A stretch of DNA of 64,000 nt from Cellulomonas humilata (lineage in GTDB: Bacteria; Actinomycetota; Actinomycetes; Actinomycetales; Cellulomonadaceae): the NCBI RefSeq assembly GCF_030814415.1, contig NZ_JAUSVB010000001.1:434001-498000 (forward strand), in the 5' to 3' direction. The number at the start of each line of letters is the position of its first letter. The stretch's first letter is position 1. This document shows, in pieces, positions 44,143 to 53,641 of this stretch. The notes beneath the pieces were generated by a model. That model saw nothing but the letters and a program-made list of their open reading frames with translations. It searched no databases and had not been told where the DNA came from. The position numbers and the translations under genes are program-made.

Positions 44143-45363
44143 TCACCCGCCCTCGGCGAGCCGGTCGAGCGCCAGCGCCGCGAGCACGGCCGGGCCCACG
44201 GCGAGCGACTCCTCGGCGAACCGGGCCTGCGCGGAGTGGTTGTAGGCGGCGGTCGCGGGGTCCTCGCCGGGAGGGGTCGCGCCGAGCCCGAAGTACGCGC
44301 CGGGCACCTCCTGGAGCAGGTAGGAGAAGTCCTCGGCGCCGGACAGCGGCTGCGGGGCGGTCAGGTACGCCTGCTCGCCGAGCATGCCGCGGACGAGGCC
44401 GGCCAGGCGGTCCACCTCGGCGGGCGTGTTCGAGGTGACCGGGTACCCGCGCCGGTAGTCGACGGTCGCCGTCAGTCCGTGGGCTGCGGCGATGCCGTCG
44501 ACCACCCGGGTCAGGCGCTCGGGGACCACGGCGTGCGTCGCCTCGGAGAACGACCGGACGGTCGCCTCCAGCACGGCGGTCGCGGGGATGACGTTGTTCG
44601 TCGTGCCGGCCGCGATCCTGCCGACGGTGACGACGACGGGGTCGAACACGTCGAACTGCCGCGTGACCATCGCCTGCAGCGCGAGGACGATCTCCGCGGC
44701 GACGGGCACCGGGTCCGCCGCGAGGTGCGGCATCGACCCGTGACCGCCGCGGCCGTGGACCGTGACGACGACCGAGTCGGCGGCGGCCAGCATGGTGCCG
44801 GCCTTGGACGCGACCAGCCCGGTGGGCAGCACGGACGACATCACGTGCAGGCCGTACACGGCGACGACGCGGGAGCCGGCCGCGTCGAGGACACCTTCCT
44901 CGATCATGAGGCGCGCCCCGTGGTCGCCCTCCTCGCCGGGCTGGAACATCAGGACGACGTCGCCGGCGAGCTCGTCGCGACGGTCGGCCAGCAACCGTGC
45001 GGCGCCGACGAGGCCCGCGACGTGCAGGTCGTGCCCGCAGGCGTGCATGACCCCGTCGCGCTCGGAGGTGAACGGCTCGCCGGTGTCCTCGGTGACGGGG
45101 AGGGCGTCCATGTCCCCGCGCAGCAGGACGGCGGGACCGGGCCGACCGCCGCGCAGCACGGCGACCACGGAGCTGAGCCCGGTGCCCCTGCGGACCTCGA
45201 GGCCGAGCAGCGCGATCGCGTCCAGCACGAGCTGCTGGGTGGTGGGCAGGTGGAGACCGATCTCCGGGCTGCGGTGCAGGGCACGGCGCAGCTCGACGAG
45301 CGACGGCAGCTGCGCGGTGGCGTCGGAGCGCAGGGCGGCGAGGGTCTCGGGCGAGAGGGTCAC
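44143..45363 (-). CDS. M20D-type amidohydrolase (hippurate/IAA-amino-acid hydrolase family)
   Basis: This 406-residue metalloenzyme begins with RRALHRSPEIGLHLPTT and contains the metal-binding set VLLRGDMDALPV, HACGHDLHVA (Cys and His), and MFQPGEEGDHGARLMIEEG. Also present are GGHGSMPH of the lid domain and a final SGAEDFSYLLQEVPGAYF with its metal-ligand Glu/Asp. M20D enzymes cleave N-acyl amino acids. GGAGG lies about six bases before the GTG start. It is divergent from the helicase-partner gene. Confidence 0.92.
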   Translation of the reverse strand: MTLSPETLAALRSDATAQLPSLVELRRALHRSPEIGLHLPTTQQLVLDAIALLGLEVRRGTGLSSVVAVLRGGRPGPAVLLRGDMDALPVTEDTGEPFTSERDGVMHACGHDLHVAGLVGAARLLADRRDELAGDVVLMFQPGEEGDHGARLMIEEGVLDAAGSRVVAVYGLHVMSSVLPTGLVASKAGTMLAAADSVVVTVHGRGGHGSMPHLAADPVPVAAEIVLALQAMVTRQFDVFDPVVVTVGRIAAGTTNNVIPATAVLEATVRSFSEATHAVVPERLTRVVDGIAAAHGLTATVDYRRGYPVTSNTPAEVDRLAGLVRGMLGEQAYLTAPQPLSGAEDFSYLLQEVPGAYFGLGATPPGEDPATAAYNHSAQARFAEESLAVGPAVLAALALDRLAEGG

Positions 45364-45464
45364 GGGCGGGCCTCCGGGCGGGTGCGGGTTCGCGACGAGC
45401 CTGCCAGACGGTCGCCACCTGTTACTGGTGGGTAGCCATACCCCCGTCGGCGCCCTGCGCCGCG

Positions 45465-45470
45465 TAAGGT
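45465..45470 (+). promoter_or_regulatory. -10 element for leaderless helicase-partner gene
   Basis: TAAGGT ends seven bases before ATG 45478, which would place transcription start at or near the ATG. Confidence 0.45.
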
Positions 45471-45477
45471 TGTGCGG

Positions 45478-47880
45478 ATGCCCACGTTCACCGGTTACCT
45501 GCGCGAACGGAGCGACGACGAGCTCGTCGCGCTCCTGCGCAGCCGTCCGGACCTGGCGTCACCGTCGCCCGCGACCCTGTCGTCCCTCGCGGTCCGCGCG
45601 ACCAGCCGGTCCAGCCTCGAGCGCGCGCTCGCCGGCGTGGACGCGAGCGTGCTGCAGGTGCTCGAGGCCGTCGTAGCGCTCGCCGACCCCGGCCCGGTCA
45701 CGGCGGCGGACCTCGCCGCGGCGGTCGGCGCGACCGACGAGGCCGGGGTCGCGCTGGTCGAGCGGGCGCTGCGGCTCGCGGTCGTCGGCACCCTCGTCTA
45801 CCCGGAGTCCGACGCCTCCGACGCACCGCTCCAGGCGTCGCCCGGCCTCGCGGAGATCCTCGGTCCCTACCCGGCGGGCCTCGCGTCGGCCGACGCGGGC
45901 ATCCGCCGCGGCACCCCCGCAGAGCCGGTCGACCTCGACGACCTGCCGACGCTCCTGCGCACCGCACCCGCCGGCGCGCGCCCGGTGCTGGACGCCCTGC
46001 TGTGGGGTCCGCCGATCGGCCTGGCGCCGTCCAACAGCACCGCGGCCGCCGCGGCCGTCGACTGGCTGCTCCGTCGCCACCTGCTCCTCCCCGGCGACTC
46101 GCGCCATGTCGTCCTGCCCCGCGCGGTCGCCCTGGCGCTGCGCGGCGGACGCACCCACACCTCCCCCGCGTTCCCGCCGCTGCTGCCGGACGACGTCCCC
46201 CACCGGAGCCACACGCTCGTCGCCGCCGAGTCGGCCGCTGCGGGCGAGCGCATCGTGCTCCTCGTCGCCCGGCTGATCCGCCTCTGGGAGCAGGCGCCGC
46301 CCGGCGTGCTGCGCGGCGGCGGCCTGGGCGTGCGCGAGCTGCGGCGCGTGGCGTCCACCCTGGAGACGGACGAGGCCGAGGCGGCCTTCGTCATCGAGCT
46401 GGCGGGCGCCGCCGCGTTCGTGGCCGACGACGGCGAGGACAACCCGTCGTTCGCCCCGACGGTCGCGGTCGACGAGTGGGCCGTGCGCGACGTGCCCGAC
46501 CGGTGGGCCGCCCTGGCCCGCACGTGGCGTTCGACGATGCGCACCCCGTGGCTCGTCGGGGGTCGCGACGACCGCGGCGGGGTGCGGGCCGCGCTGGACC
46601 CCGAGCTGCAGCGCACCTGGGCACCGCGGCTGCGTCGGGCCGTGCTCGACGTCCTCGCGGACACCCCACCGGGAACCGCGCTGGATGCCGCGCACGTCGT
46701 CGCCGTGCTGCGCTGGCGCACCCCGCGGTCCGTGCCGCCGCCCGCCGCCGTCCACGCGATGCTCGTCGAGGCGGGTCGCCTCGGCATCCTCGGTGCGGGC
46801 GCGCTGTCCGACGCCGGCCGCGCCCTGCTCCTGGAGACGGCTCCTCTGGTCGGCGCCGCCGACCCCGCGGACGCGCTCGCCGCAGCGCTGCCGCCCGCCG
46901 TGGACGAGATCCTCCTGCAGGGCGACCTGACGGGTGTCGTCCCGGGACGGCCCAGCCCGGAGCTCGAGGACCTCCTGGACCGCACGGCCCACGTCGAGTC
47001 CCGCGGTGGCGCGCTCACCGTCCGGTTCACCCCGGAGTCCGTCCGCCGCGCCCTGGACGCCGGGTCGACCGCAGACGGCCTGCTCGCCGAGCTGGCCACC
47101 CACTCGCGCGCGGGCGTGCCGCAGCCGCTCGAGTACCTGGTCCGCGATGCCGCCCGGCGCCACGGCCGGCTGCGCGTCGGGTCGGCCTCGGGCTACGTGC
47201 GGGCCGACGACCCCTCCCTGCTGGCCGGTCTGGCCGAGGACCCCCGGCTCGCGTCGCTCGGCCTGATCCGCCTGGCGCCGACCGTCCTGGCGGCCCAGGC
47301 GCCGGCCCGTGAGCTGGTCGAGGCCCTGCGCGCCCACGGTCTGGCGCCCGTCGCCGAGGGGCCGGACGGGCAGGTCGTGCACGTGGTGTCGTCGATCCGT
47401 CGCGTGGGCCGTCGCGCCACCGCGGGTGCCCGCCGCCGGGCGTCGGACGCGGCCCCCACGAGCGCCCGCGAGGCCCTCACCGACGAGCGCCTGCTCGCCC
47501 TGGTGCCGCAGCTGCGGCGGGCGGAGGCGGAGCGCAAGGCCGACGAGGCCGAGCGGGTTCCGGGCACGATCCTGCCGACGCCCGCCCGGCGGCCGGCGAC
47601 CACGCCGAGCGCGCCACCGCCGGGTGCGGGAACAGCCGACCCCGTCGACGCGTTGGTGCTCCTGCGCGAGGCGGCGGCCGAGAAGGCCGAGGTGTGGGTC
47701 GAGCTGGTCGGCTCCCACGGCGTCCCGCAGCGGCGGCTCCTGCGACCCCTGCGGGTCGAGGGCGGCCGGCTGCGGGCCATCGACACCGCTCGTGAGTCCG
47801 AGCTGACGGTTGCGGTGCACCGCATCGCGACCGTCACCCGCGCGACAGCACCGTCAGACGAGCATCAGGAGACTTCGTGA
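45478..47880 (+). CDS. Helicase-associated protein, XPB partner
   Basis: This 800-residue protein opens FTGYLRERSDDELVALLRSRPDLASPSPATLSSLAVRATSRSSLERAL. It contains several winged-helix-like segments (ALLWGPPIGL, LTGVVPGRPSPELEDLLD, FTPESVRRALDAGSTADGLLAELATHSRAGVPQPLEYLVRD) of the helicase C-terminal/XPB-associated family. A Lys/Arg/Ala-rich linker precedes a C-terminal WYL-like beta domain (VWVELVGSHGVPQRRLLRPLRVEGGRLRAID). It overlaps the XPB gene start by four bases. Actinobacteria keep this pair together; the partner may load or regulate the helicase. The start is ATG 45478 over GTG 45472. Confidence 0.85.
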   Translation: MPTFTGYLRERSDDELVALLRSRPDLASPSPATLSSLAVRATSRSSLERALAGVDASVLQVLEAVVALADPGPVTAADLAAAVGATDEAGVALVERALRLAVVGTLVYPESDASDAPLQASPGLAEILGPYPAGLASADAGIRRGTPAEPVDLDDLPTLLRTAPAGARPVLDALLWGPPIGLAPSNSTAAAAAVDWLLRRHLLLPGDSRHVVLPRAVALALRGGRTHTSPAFPPLLPDDVPHRSHTLVAAESAAAGERIVLLVARLIRLWEQAPPGVLRGGGLGVRELRRVASTLETDEAEAAFVIELAGAAAFVADDGEDNPSFAPTVAVDEWAVRDVPDRWAALARTWRSTMRTPWLVGGRDDRGGVRAALDPELQRTWAPRLRRAVLDVLADTPPGTALDAAHVVAVLRWRTPRSVPPPAAVHAMLVEAGRLGILGAGALSDAGRALLLETAPLVGAADPADALAAALPPAVDEILLQGDLTGVVPGRPSPELEDLLDRTAHVESRGGALTVRFTPESVRRALDAGSTADGLLAELATHSRAGVPQPLEYLVRDAARRHGRLRVGSASGYVRADDPSLLAGLAEDPRLASLGLIRLAPTVLAAQAPARELVEALRAHGLAPVAEGPDGQVVHVVSSIRRVGRRATAGARRRASDAAPTSAREALTDERLLALVPQLRRAEAERKADEAERVPGTILPTPARRPATTPSAPPPGAGTADPVDALVLLREAAAEKAEVWVELVGSHGVPQRRLLRPLRVEGGRLRAIDTARESELTVAVHRIATVTRATAPSDEHQETS

Positions 47881-49541
47881 CCAACGGCCCCCTCATCGTG
47901 CAGAGCGACAAGACGCTCCTGCTCGAGGTCGACCACGACCAGGCGGAGGCCTGCCGTCGCGCGATCGCCCCGTTCGCGGAGCTGGAGCGCGCACCCGAGC
48001 ACGTGCACACCTACCGCCTGACGCCGCTGGGCCTGTGGAACGCGCGCGCCGCGGGCCACGACGCCGAGCAGGTGGTCGACGTCCTCCTCGAGTACTCGCG
48101 CTACCCCGTGCCGCACGCCCTGCTCGTCGACGTCGCCGACACCATGTCCCGGTACGGCCGCCTGCAGCTGATCCAGGACCCGGTGCACGGCCTGATCCTG
48201 CACGCCCTGGACCCGGCGGTCCTGGTCGAGGTGGTCCGGTCCAAGCGCACCGCCGGCCTGCTCGGCGCCCGCATCGACGCGACCGACGTCATCGTCCACC
48301 CCTCCGAGCGCGGTCACCTCAAGCAGGTGCTGCTCAAGCTCGGCTGGCCGGCCGAGGACCTGGCCGGGTACGTCAACGGCGAGGCGCACCAGATCGACCT
48401 CCTCGAGGACGGCTGGGCGCTGCGCCCGTACCAGCAGCAGGCCGTCGACGGCTTCTTCCACGGCGGCTCCGGCGTCGTGGTCCTGCCCTGTGGCGCCGGC
48501 AAGACGCTGGTCGGTGCGGGGGCGATGGCCCGCTCGTCGACGACGACCCTGATCCTGGTGACCAACACGGTCAGCGCCCGGCAGTGGCGCGACGAGCTGG
48601 TCAAGCGCACCTCGCTCACCGAGGACGAGATCGGCGAGTACTCCGGTGCCCGCAAGGAGATCCGCCCGGTCACCATCGCGACGTACCAGGTGCTCACGAC
48701 GAAGCGGAAGGGCGTCTACACGCACCTCGAGCTGCTCGACGCCCGCGACTGGGGCCTCGTGGTCTACGACGAGGTCCACCTCCTCCCGGCGCCGATCTTC
48801 CGGATGACCGCGGACCTGCAGGCGCGCCGGCGCCTCGGCCTGACCGCCACCCTGGTGCGCGAGGACGGTCGCGAGGACGAGGTGTTCAGCCTCATCGGGC
48901 CCAAGCGGTTCGACGCCCCCTGGAAGGACATCGAGGCCCAGGGCTACATCGCGCCCGCCGACTGCGTCGAGGTCCGCCTCACGCTTCCCGACGCCGACCG
49001 CATGGCCTACGCGACCGCCGAGCCGGAGGAGCGGTACCGGCTCGCCGCGACCGCCCGCGGCAAGAACCGGGTGGTCGAGCAGCTCGTCGCCAAGCACGAG
49101 GGCGACCCGACCCTGGTGATCGGCCAGTACCTCGACCAGCTCCACACGCTCGCGGAGCACCTGGACGCGGATCTCATCACCGGCGAGACCACCGTGCACG
49201 AGCGCCAGCGGCTGTTCGACGCGTTCCGGGCCGGCGAGATCACCAAGCTCGTCGTGAGCAAGGTCGCCAACTTCTCCATCGACCTGCCCGAGGCGTCCGT
49301 CGCCATCCAGGTGTCCGGCTCGTTCGGGTCCCGCCAGGAGGAGGCGCAGCGGCTCGGCCGGATCATGCGCCCCAAGGGCGACGGGCGGACCGCGCACTTC
49401 TACACGGTCGTCGCCCGCGACACCGTCGACCAGGACTTCGCCGCCCACCGGCAGCGCTTCCTGGCCGAGCAGGGGTACGCGTACTCGATCGTGGACGCGG
49501 AGGACCTCGGCTTGGACCCGGCGACGGACCTTCCCTCCTGA
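47877..49541 (+). CDS. XPB-type DNA repair helicase
   Basis: This 554-residue superfamily-2 helicase has an N-terminal domain with ERGHLKQVLLKLGWPAEDLAGY, then motif Q/I (LRPYQQQAVDGFF and VVLPCGAGKTLVGA), motif II DEVHLLP, and motif III GLTATLVREDGREDE with the RED element of XPB. C-terminal motifs are VSKVANFSIDLPEASVAIQ and QEEAQRLGRIMRPK. It should unwind DNA 3'-5' in repair. The GTG start overlaps the partner's stop. It is followed by a strong terminator. Confidence 0.94.
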   Translation: MTNGPLIVQSDKTLLLEVDHDQAEACRRAIAPFAELERAPEHVHTYRLTPLGLWNARAAGHDAEQVVDVLLEYSRYPVPHALLVDVADTMSRYGRLQLIQDPVHGLILHALDPAVLVEVVRSKRTAGLLGARIDATDVIVHPSERGHLKQVLLKLGWPAEDLAGYVNGEAHQIDLLEDGWALRPYQQQAVDGFFHGGSGVVVLPCGAGKTLVGAGAMARSSTTTLILVTNTVSARQWRDELVKRTSLTEDEIGEYSGARKEIRPVTIATYQVLTTKRKGVYTHLELLDARDWGLVVYDEVHLLPAPIFRMTADLQARRRLGLTATLVREDGREDEVFSLIGPKRFDAPWKDIEAQGYIAPADCVEVRLTLPDADRMAYATAEPEERYRLAATARGKNRVVEQLVAKHEGDPTLVIGQYLDQLHTLAEHLDADLITGETTVHERQRLFDAFRAGEITKLVVSKVANFSIDLPEASVAIQVSGSFGSRQEEAQRLGRIMRPKGDGRTAHFYTVVARDTVDQDFAAHRQRFLAEQGYAYSIVDAEDLGLDPATDLPS

Positions 49542-49548
49542 CATGGCG

Positions 49549-49580
49549 AGAGCGCCCGACCCCCAGGGGTCGGGCGCTCT
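49549..49580. terminator. Hairpin terminator after XPB helicase
   Basis: AGAGCGCCCGACCCC (49549-49563) pairs with GGGGTCGGGCGCTCT (49566-49580), a perfect 15-base-pair stem with a very short loop. It starts seven bases after the stop and is shared with the convergent GATase gene. Confidence 0.8.
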
Positions 49581-49589
49581 GCTGTGTGC

Positions 49590-50351
49590 TCAGACGGAGA
49601 CGGCCTCGGGCTCGTCGGCGCTCGCGCGCACGTGCGCGGCGAACGACTCGGCCAGCGTGCGGCCCACGGTCTCGACCTCGTCCTGACGCGCGGCGTAGGC
49701 GGCCAGCACGGCGTCGGTGTCGACGTCGTCGTGGCTGTCGGCCCAGCCGCGCAGGGTCTCCGCGCCGGCCTCGGGGTGGAACTGCACGCCCCACGCCGAC
49801 CCGATGCGGAACGCCTGGTACGGGTACATGGCCGACGACGCCAGCCAGACCGCGCCGCGGGGCAGGTCGACGACGGCGTCCGCGTGCATGCTCGGCTGCG
49901 GGGTGCTGTGACGGCTGTCCGCGAGCGCCGCGACGGCTCCGACGACCGCGTCACCGGCGGCCTCGGGGCGCCAGCGCACGTCGACGATCCCGGACTCGCG
50001 CCCGGGAGGGGCCGCTACCTGCACGCGGCCGCCACGCGCTGCGGCGAGCAGCTGGGCGCCGAGGCAGATGCCGAGAGTGGGGACGCCCTGGGTGCTCGCG
50101 TCGGCGAGCAGCGCGCGCAGCTCCGGCAGCCACGGGGCGCTTGCGTCGTCGTACGTCGACGTGTGCCCGCCGAGGACGACGAGGCCGTCGCCGACCTCGC
50201 CCGCGACGGGAACGCTCTCACCGGCGAACGCCGCGACGATGCGCAGCTCGACGTCGCCGAGCCACTCGCCGAAGCGGTCGAGGGGGACGTCGGGAGAGCT
50301 CTGGATGACGGTGACGACCGGGCGACGGTCGCCGTGCAGGGGGGTGGTCAC
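49590..50351 (-). CDS. Class-I glutamine amidotransferase-like protein
   Basis: This 253-residue protein has the class-I GATase triad: Cys in TLGICLGAQLLAAARGG, His and Glu in WGVQFHPEAG. It has an N-terminal VTVIQSSPDVPLDRFGEWL of the GMP-synthase-like stand-alone group. Such proteins are often annotated as GuaA-like or gamma-glutamyl hydrolases, with unknown substrates. GTG 50351 follows a TACCGT -10 hexamer by six bases, consistent with a leaderless message. Confidence 0.85.
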   Translation of the reverse strand: MTTPLHGDRRPVVTVIQSSPDVPLDRFGEWLGDVELRIVAAFAGESVPVAGEVGDGLVVLGGHTSTYDDASAPWLPELRALLADASTQGVPTLGICLGAQLLAAARGGRVQVAAPPGRESGIVDVRWRPEAAGDAVVGAVAALADSRHSTPQPSMHADAVVDLPRGAVWLASSAMYPYQAFRIGSAWGVQFHPEAGAETLRGWADSHDDVDTDAVLAAYAARQDEVETVGRTLAESFAAHVRASADEPEAVSV

Positions 50352-50357
50352 GCGGAG

Positions 50358-50363
50358 ACGGTA
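50358..50363 (-). promoter_or_regulatory. -10 element for leaderless GATase gene
   Basis: TACCGT on the minus strand, six bases before GTG 50351; no ribosome binding site. Confidence 0.5.
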
Positions 50364-50529
50364 CCCCCGTCGGGAGGCCCGTCGACAGGGAACGGACGAC
50401 CTATCTGTCCCCTTGCAGGTCAACTGTCCATATTTGCCGGGCGGATGAATCTGTCACGCGTGCGCGTCATCACAGCCGCGGGCACGTGCCCCTTCGGCAT
50501 TCACCCAGCGAACTCCCAGGGATCCGGTC

Positions 50530-50535
50530 CAGACT
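50530..50535 (+). promoter_or_regulatory. -10-like hexamer for response-regulator gene
   Basis: CAGACT followed by six bases and ATG 50542. It matches the leaderless spacing seen at other genes in the window, though the first base deviates from TANNNT. Confidence 0.35.
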
Positions 50536-50541
50536 CGACCT

Positions 50542-51276
50542 ATGTCGACACCCCACGCGTCGGGCACGCCGGAAGCACGCCTGCTCGTCGTCGACGACGA
50601 GCCGAACATCCGTGAGCTGCTGGCGACCTCCCTGCGCTTCGCCGGGTTCGAGGTCTACGCCGCCGCCGACGGAGGCTCCGCACTGCGCCTCGCGCGCGAG
50701 GTCGAGCCGGACCTCGTGGTGCTCGACGTGATGCTCCCCGACATGGACGGGTTCACCGTCACCCGGCGGCTGCGGGAGAAGGGCCAGCACGTCCCCGTGC
50801 TCTTCCTCACCGCGCGAGACGACACGGCCGACAAGGTCCAGGGCCTGACCGTCGGCGGCGACGACTACGTCACCAAGCCGTTCAGCCTGGAGGAGGTCGT
50901 CGCCCGGATCCGCGCGGTCCTGCGGCGGACACGCCCGGGTCTCGACGACGACAGCAGCGTGCTGCGGTACGCCGACCTGGAGCTCGACGAGGACTCCCAC
51001 GAGGTGGTCCGCGCCGGGCACCCCGTCGACTTGTCCCCCACCGAGTTCAAGCTCCTGCGCTACCTGATGCTCAACCCCGGCCGCGTGCTGTCGAAGTCGC
51101 AGATCCTCGACCACGTCTGGCAGTACGACTGGGGCGGCGACGCGAACATCGTCGAGTCCTACATCTCTTATCTGCGGCGCAAGGTCGACCACCTCGACGA
51201 CGCCGACGGCCGACGCCTGCCTCCGCTGATCCACACCAAGCGCGGGGTGGGCTACCTGCTGCGCGAGTCGTCGTGA
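50542..51276 (+). CDS. OmpR-family response regulator
   Basis: This 244-residue protein has a receiver domain (LLVVDDEPNIRELLATSL, phosphoacceptor Asp in LVVLDVMLPDMDG, Lys in DDYVTKPFSLEEVVARI). A winged-helix DNA-binding domain follows (VDLSPTEFKLLRYLMLNPGRVLSKSQILDHVWQYDWGGDANIVESYISYLRRKVD, then IHTKRGVGYLLRE). The overlapping downstream kinase makes a pair. The sequence resembles the actinobacterial TrcR/TcrA-like group, but the signal and targets are unknown. Confidence 0.94.
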   Translation: MSTPHASGTPEARLLVVDDEPNIRELLATSLRFAGFEVYAAADGGSALRLAREVEPDLVVLDVMLPDMDGFTVTRRLREKGQHVPVLFLTARDDTADKVQGLTVGGDDYVTKPFSLEEVVARIRAVLRRTRPGLDDDSSVLRYADLELDEDSHEVVRAGHPVDLSPTEFKLLRYLMLNPGRVLSKSQILDHVWQYDWGGDANIVESYISYLRRKVDHLDDADGRRLPPLIHTKRGVGYLLRESS

Positions 51277-52805
51277 CGGCTGCGCCGACGGACGAGGTGG
51301 CCGTCGAGCCGGCAGCACCACCAGCGCCCGACCCTCCGCGCCGGCTGGCGGGGCTGCGGGACTGGTGGGCCGGGACGACGCTCGTCGCCCGGCTGGTCAG
51401 CATCGTGACGGTCCTGCTCGCCGTCGGCCTGGTCCTGGCGGGTGCCACCAGCGCCGCGCTGCTCGAGGGCACGCTCGTCGGGCAGGTCGACAACAAGCTG
51501 CGGACCGAGAGCGAGGAGCTGGCCCAGAACACGGTGCAGTCGCTCAGCCGCGGCTTCGGCAGCAGCATGACGCCCAGCGACTACTACGTCCGCGTCGAGG
51601 TCGGCACGGTCGACGACGAGTCCATCTCGCCGACCGCCGCCTCGCGGTACGGCACCCCGACGGTCCCCGACCTGACCACCGCGCAGCTCGAGGCCAGCGA
51701 GGGTGAGCCGTTCACGGTCGACTCCACGCGGCCCGGCTCCTCCTGGCGAGCCGTCGCGTACCCGATCTACACCGCCGACGGCACGCCGGCCGGCTCGATC
51801 GTCGTCGCCCTCCCCCTGGGCGACATCGAGCGCACTGTCCGGCACATGAGCCTGGTCCTGCTCCTCAGCGGCCTCGGCATCGTGCTCCTCGGCGCCGCAG
51901 CGGGCGCGTGGGCGGTCCGCCGGTCCCTGAAGCCGCTGCGCGAGATCGAGACGACCGCCGCCGCGATCGCCGCCGGCGACCTCTCCCAGCGCGTGCCCGC
52001 CGCGTCCGAGCACACCGAGGTCGGCCGCCTGTCCGCGGCCCTCAACGGGATGCTCGCGCAGATCGAGCAGGCGTTCGGCGCGCAGACCGCGTCCGAGGCC
52101 CGCATGCGCCGGTTCGTCGCCGACGCCTCGCACGAGCTCCGCACCCCCCTGGCCACCATCCGCGGCTACGGCGAGCTGTACCGGATGGGCGCGCTGACCA
52201 CGACCGACCAGGTCGACGACACCATGCGCCGCATCGAGCAGTCCGCCACCCGCATGGGCGCGCTCGTCGAGGACCTGCTCGCGCTCGCCCGGCTCGACGA
52301 GGGCCGCCCGATGCGCACCGGCCCCGTCGACCTCACGGTGCTCGCCGCCGACGCCGTCAGCGACCTGCACGCCCTCGACCCCGCACGGCCCACCCGGCTG
52401 GTCCCGCTCGAGGACGGTGCGCAGAGCGGTCCGTGCGTCGTCGTCGGCGAGGAGTCGCGACTGCGTCAGGTGCTCGCGAACCTCGTCGGCAACGCCGTTC
52501 AGCACACACCTTCCGGCACGCCGGTCGAGATCGCCGTCGGCCTCCTGCCGTCCGGCGAGGGCGCGATCGAGGTGCGCGACCACGGGCCCGGCATCGACCC
52601 GGAGCACGCCGCCCGCGTGTTCGAGCGGTTCTACCGGGTGGACGCCAGCCGCGGCCGCGACTCCGGCGGGGCGGGCCTGGGCATGGCCATCGTCGCTGCG
52701 ATCGTCTCCGCGCACCACGGTTCGGTGCGCCTGGCGCAGACGCCCGGAGGCGGTACGACCGTCCGTGTCACGCTCCCCGGTACGGACCACGAGGCTCAGG
52801 TCTGA
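51273..52805 (+). CDS. Sensor histidine kinase
   Basis: This 510-residue kinase has TM1 (LVARLVSIVTVLLAVGLVLAGATSAALL), an extracytoplasmic sensor region of about 120 residues, and TM2 (MSLVLLLSGLGIVLLGAAAGAWAV). A HAMP domain, the H-box FVADASHELRTPLATIRGYGELYRMG, and a HATPase domain follow (N-box QVLANLVGNAVQHTPSG, G1 VRDHGPGIDPEHAARVFERFYR, G2 GAGLGMAIVAAIV). The GTG start overlaps the regulator stop by four bases. The sensed signal is unknown. Confidence 0.94.
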   Translation: MTAAPTDEVAVEPAAPPAPDPPRRLAGLRDWWAGTTLVARLVSIVTVLLAVGLVLAGATSAALLEGTLVGQVDNKLRTESEELAQNTVQSLSRGFGSSMTPSDYYVRVEVGTVDDESISPTAASRYGTPTVPDLTTAQLEASEGEPFTVDSTRPGSSWRAVAYPIYTADGTPAGSIVVALPLGDIERTVRHMSLVLLLSGLGIVLLGAAAGAWAVRRSLKPLREIETTAAAIAAGDLSQRVPAASEHTEVGRLSAALNGMLAQIEQAFGAQTASEARMRRFVADASHELRTPLATIRGYGELYRMGALTTTDQVDDTMRRIEQSATRMGALVEDLLALARLDEGRPMRTGPVDLTVLAADAVSDLHALDPARPTRLVPLEDGAQSGPCVVVGEESRLRQVLANLVGNAVQHTPSGTPVEIAVGLLPSGEGAIEVRDHGPGIDPEHAARVFERFYRVDASRGRDSGGAGLGMAIVAAIVSAHHGSVRLAQTPGGGTTVRVTLPGTDHEAQV

Positions 52806-52848
52806 GGGCTACCATGGCGGGTTCCTACCGTCGGAGTAAGGCTGATCC

Positions 52849-53616
52849 ATGGGCGTCCATGACGCACCGCAGTGGTTGTTGTCCGCATTCGTGCGCAGCG
52901 CCGTCGGGGCCGGTGCCACCGCCCCGACCGAGCAGATCCGCGACGCCGGCCAGGCCCTCGTGGACCGTTGGGGCTCGCCCGGGCGGTCGTTCCACAACCT
53001 GAAGCACCTGGTCGACGTGCTCATCCGCGTCGACGAGCTGGTGGAGGAGACCCACCAGCCCGACGTCGTGCGGCTCGCCGCCTGGTACCACGGCGCGATC
53101 TTCGACGCCGCCGACCGCAAGGCGTACGCCAACCGCGGCGGCGAGGACGAGATCGCCAGCGCGCGTCTCGCCTTCGACGAGCTGATCGCCCTCGGCGTCC
53201 CCGAGGCCCGCGCCCAGCGCGTGCACGACCTCGTCGTGGCCCTCGTCCGGCACGCTCCGAACCCCGCGGACTTCGACTGCGCGGTCCTGTGCGACGCCGA
53301 CCTGGCGATGCTCGCCACCGAGCCCCAGAAGTACAAGGCGTACGTGCAGGACATCCGTGCCGAGTACTCGCACCTGCCGCTCGAGGACTACGTGCGGGCC
53401 CGTGTCCGCATCATCCACAAGCTCCTCGCGCGGCCCTCGCTGTTCGTCAGCCCCCTCGGGTCCGCCTGGGAGGAGCCTGCTCGGCAGAACCTGTCGGGCG
53501 AGCTGCAGCGGCTGGAGAAGGAGCTGCGCGGGATCGACGCCGCCGCCGCCGAGGCCGCCGCGTCCAACACCGGCCGCGGGGCCGACGCCGAGGGCTCGAA
53601 CGCCGCTCGCACCTGA
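52849..53616 (+). CDS. HD-superfamily predicted metal-dependent phosphohydrolase
   Basis: This 255-residue protein has the conserved RSFHNLKHLVDVLIRVDEL and VVRLAAWYHGAIFDAADR segments, which supply the His/His-Asp metal site of the HD-like family often found in actinobacteria. NRGGEDEIASARLAFDEL and a VLCDADLAMLATEP Asp segment follow. The C-terminus is Ala/Glu-rich. The substrate is unknown; related proteins are suspected nucleotide phosphohydrolases. It follows the two-component genes by 43 bases and may be co-transcribed. Confidence 0.8.
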   Translation: MGVHDAPQWLLSAFVRSAVGAGATAPTEQIRDAGQALVDRWGSPGRSFHNLKHLVDVLIRVDELVEETHQPDVVRLAAWYHGAIFDAADRKAYANRGGEDEIASARLAFDELIALGVPEARAQRVHDLVVALVRHAPNPADFDCAVLCDADLAMLATEPQKYKAYVQDIRAEYSHLPLEDYVRARVRIIHKLLARPSLFVSPLGSAWEEPARQNLSGELQRLEKELRGIDAAAAEAAASNTGRGADAEGSNAART

Positions 53617-53641
53617 GAAGTCCGGCCGTCGGCGACCGGCG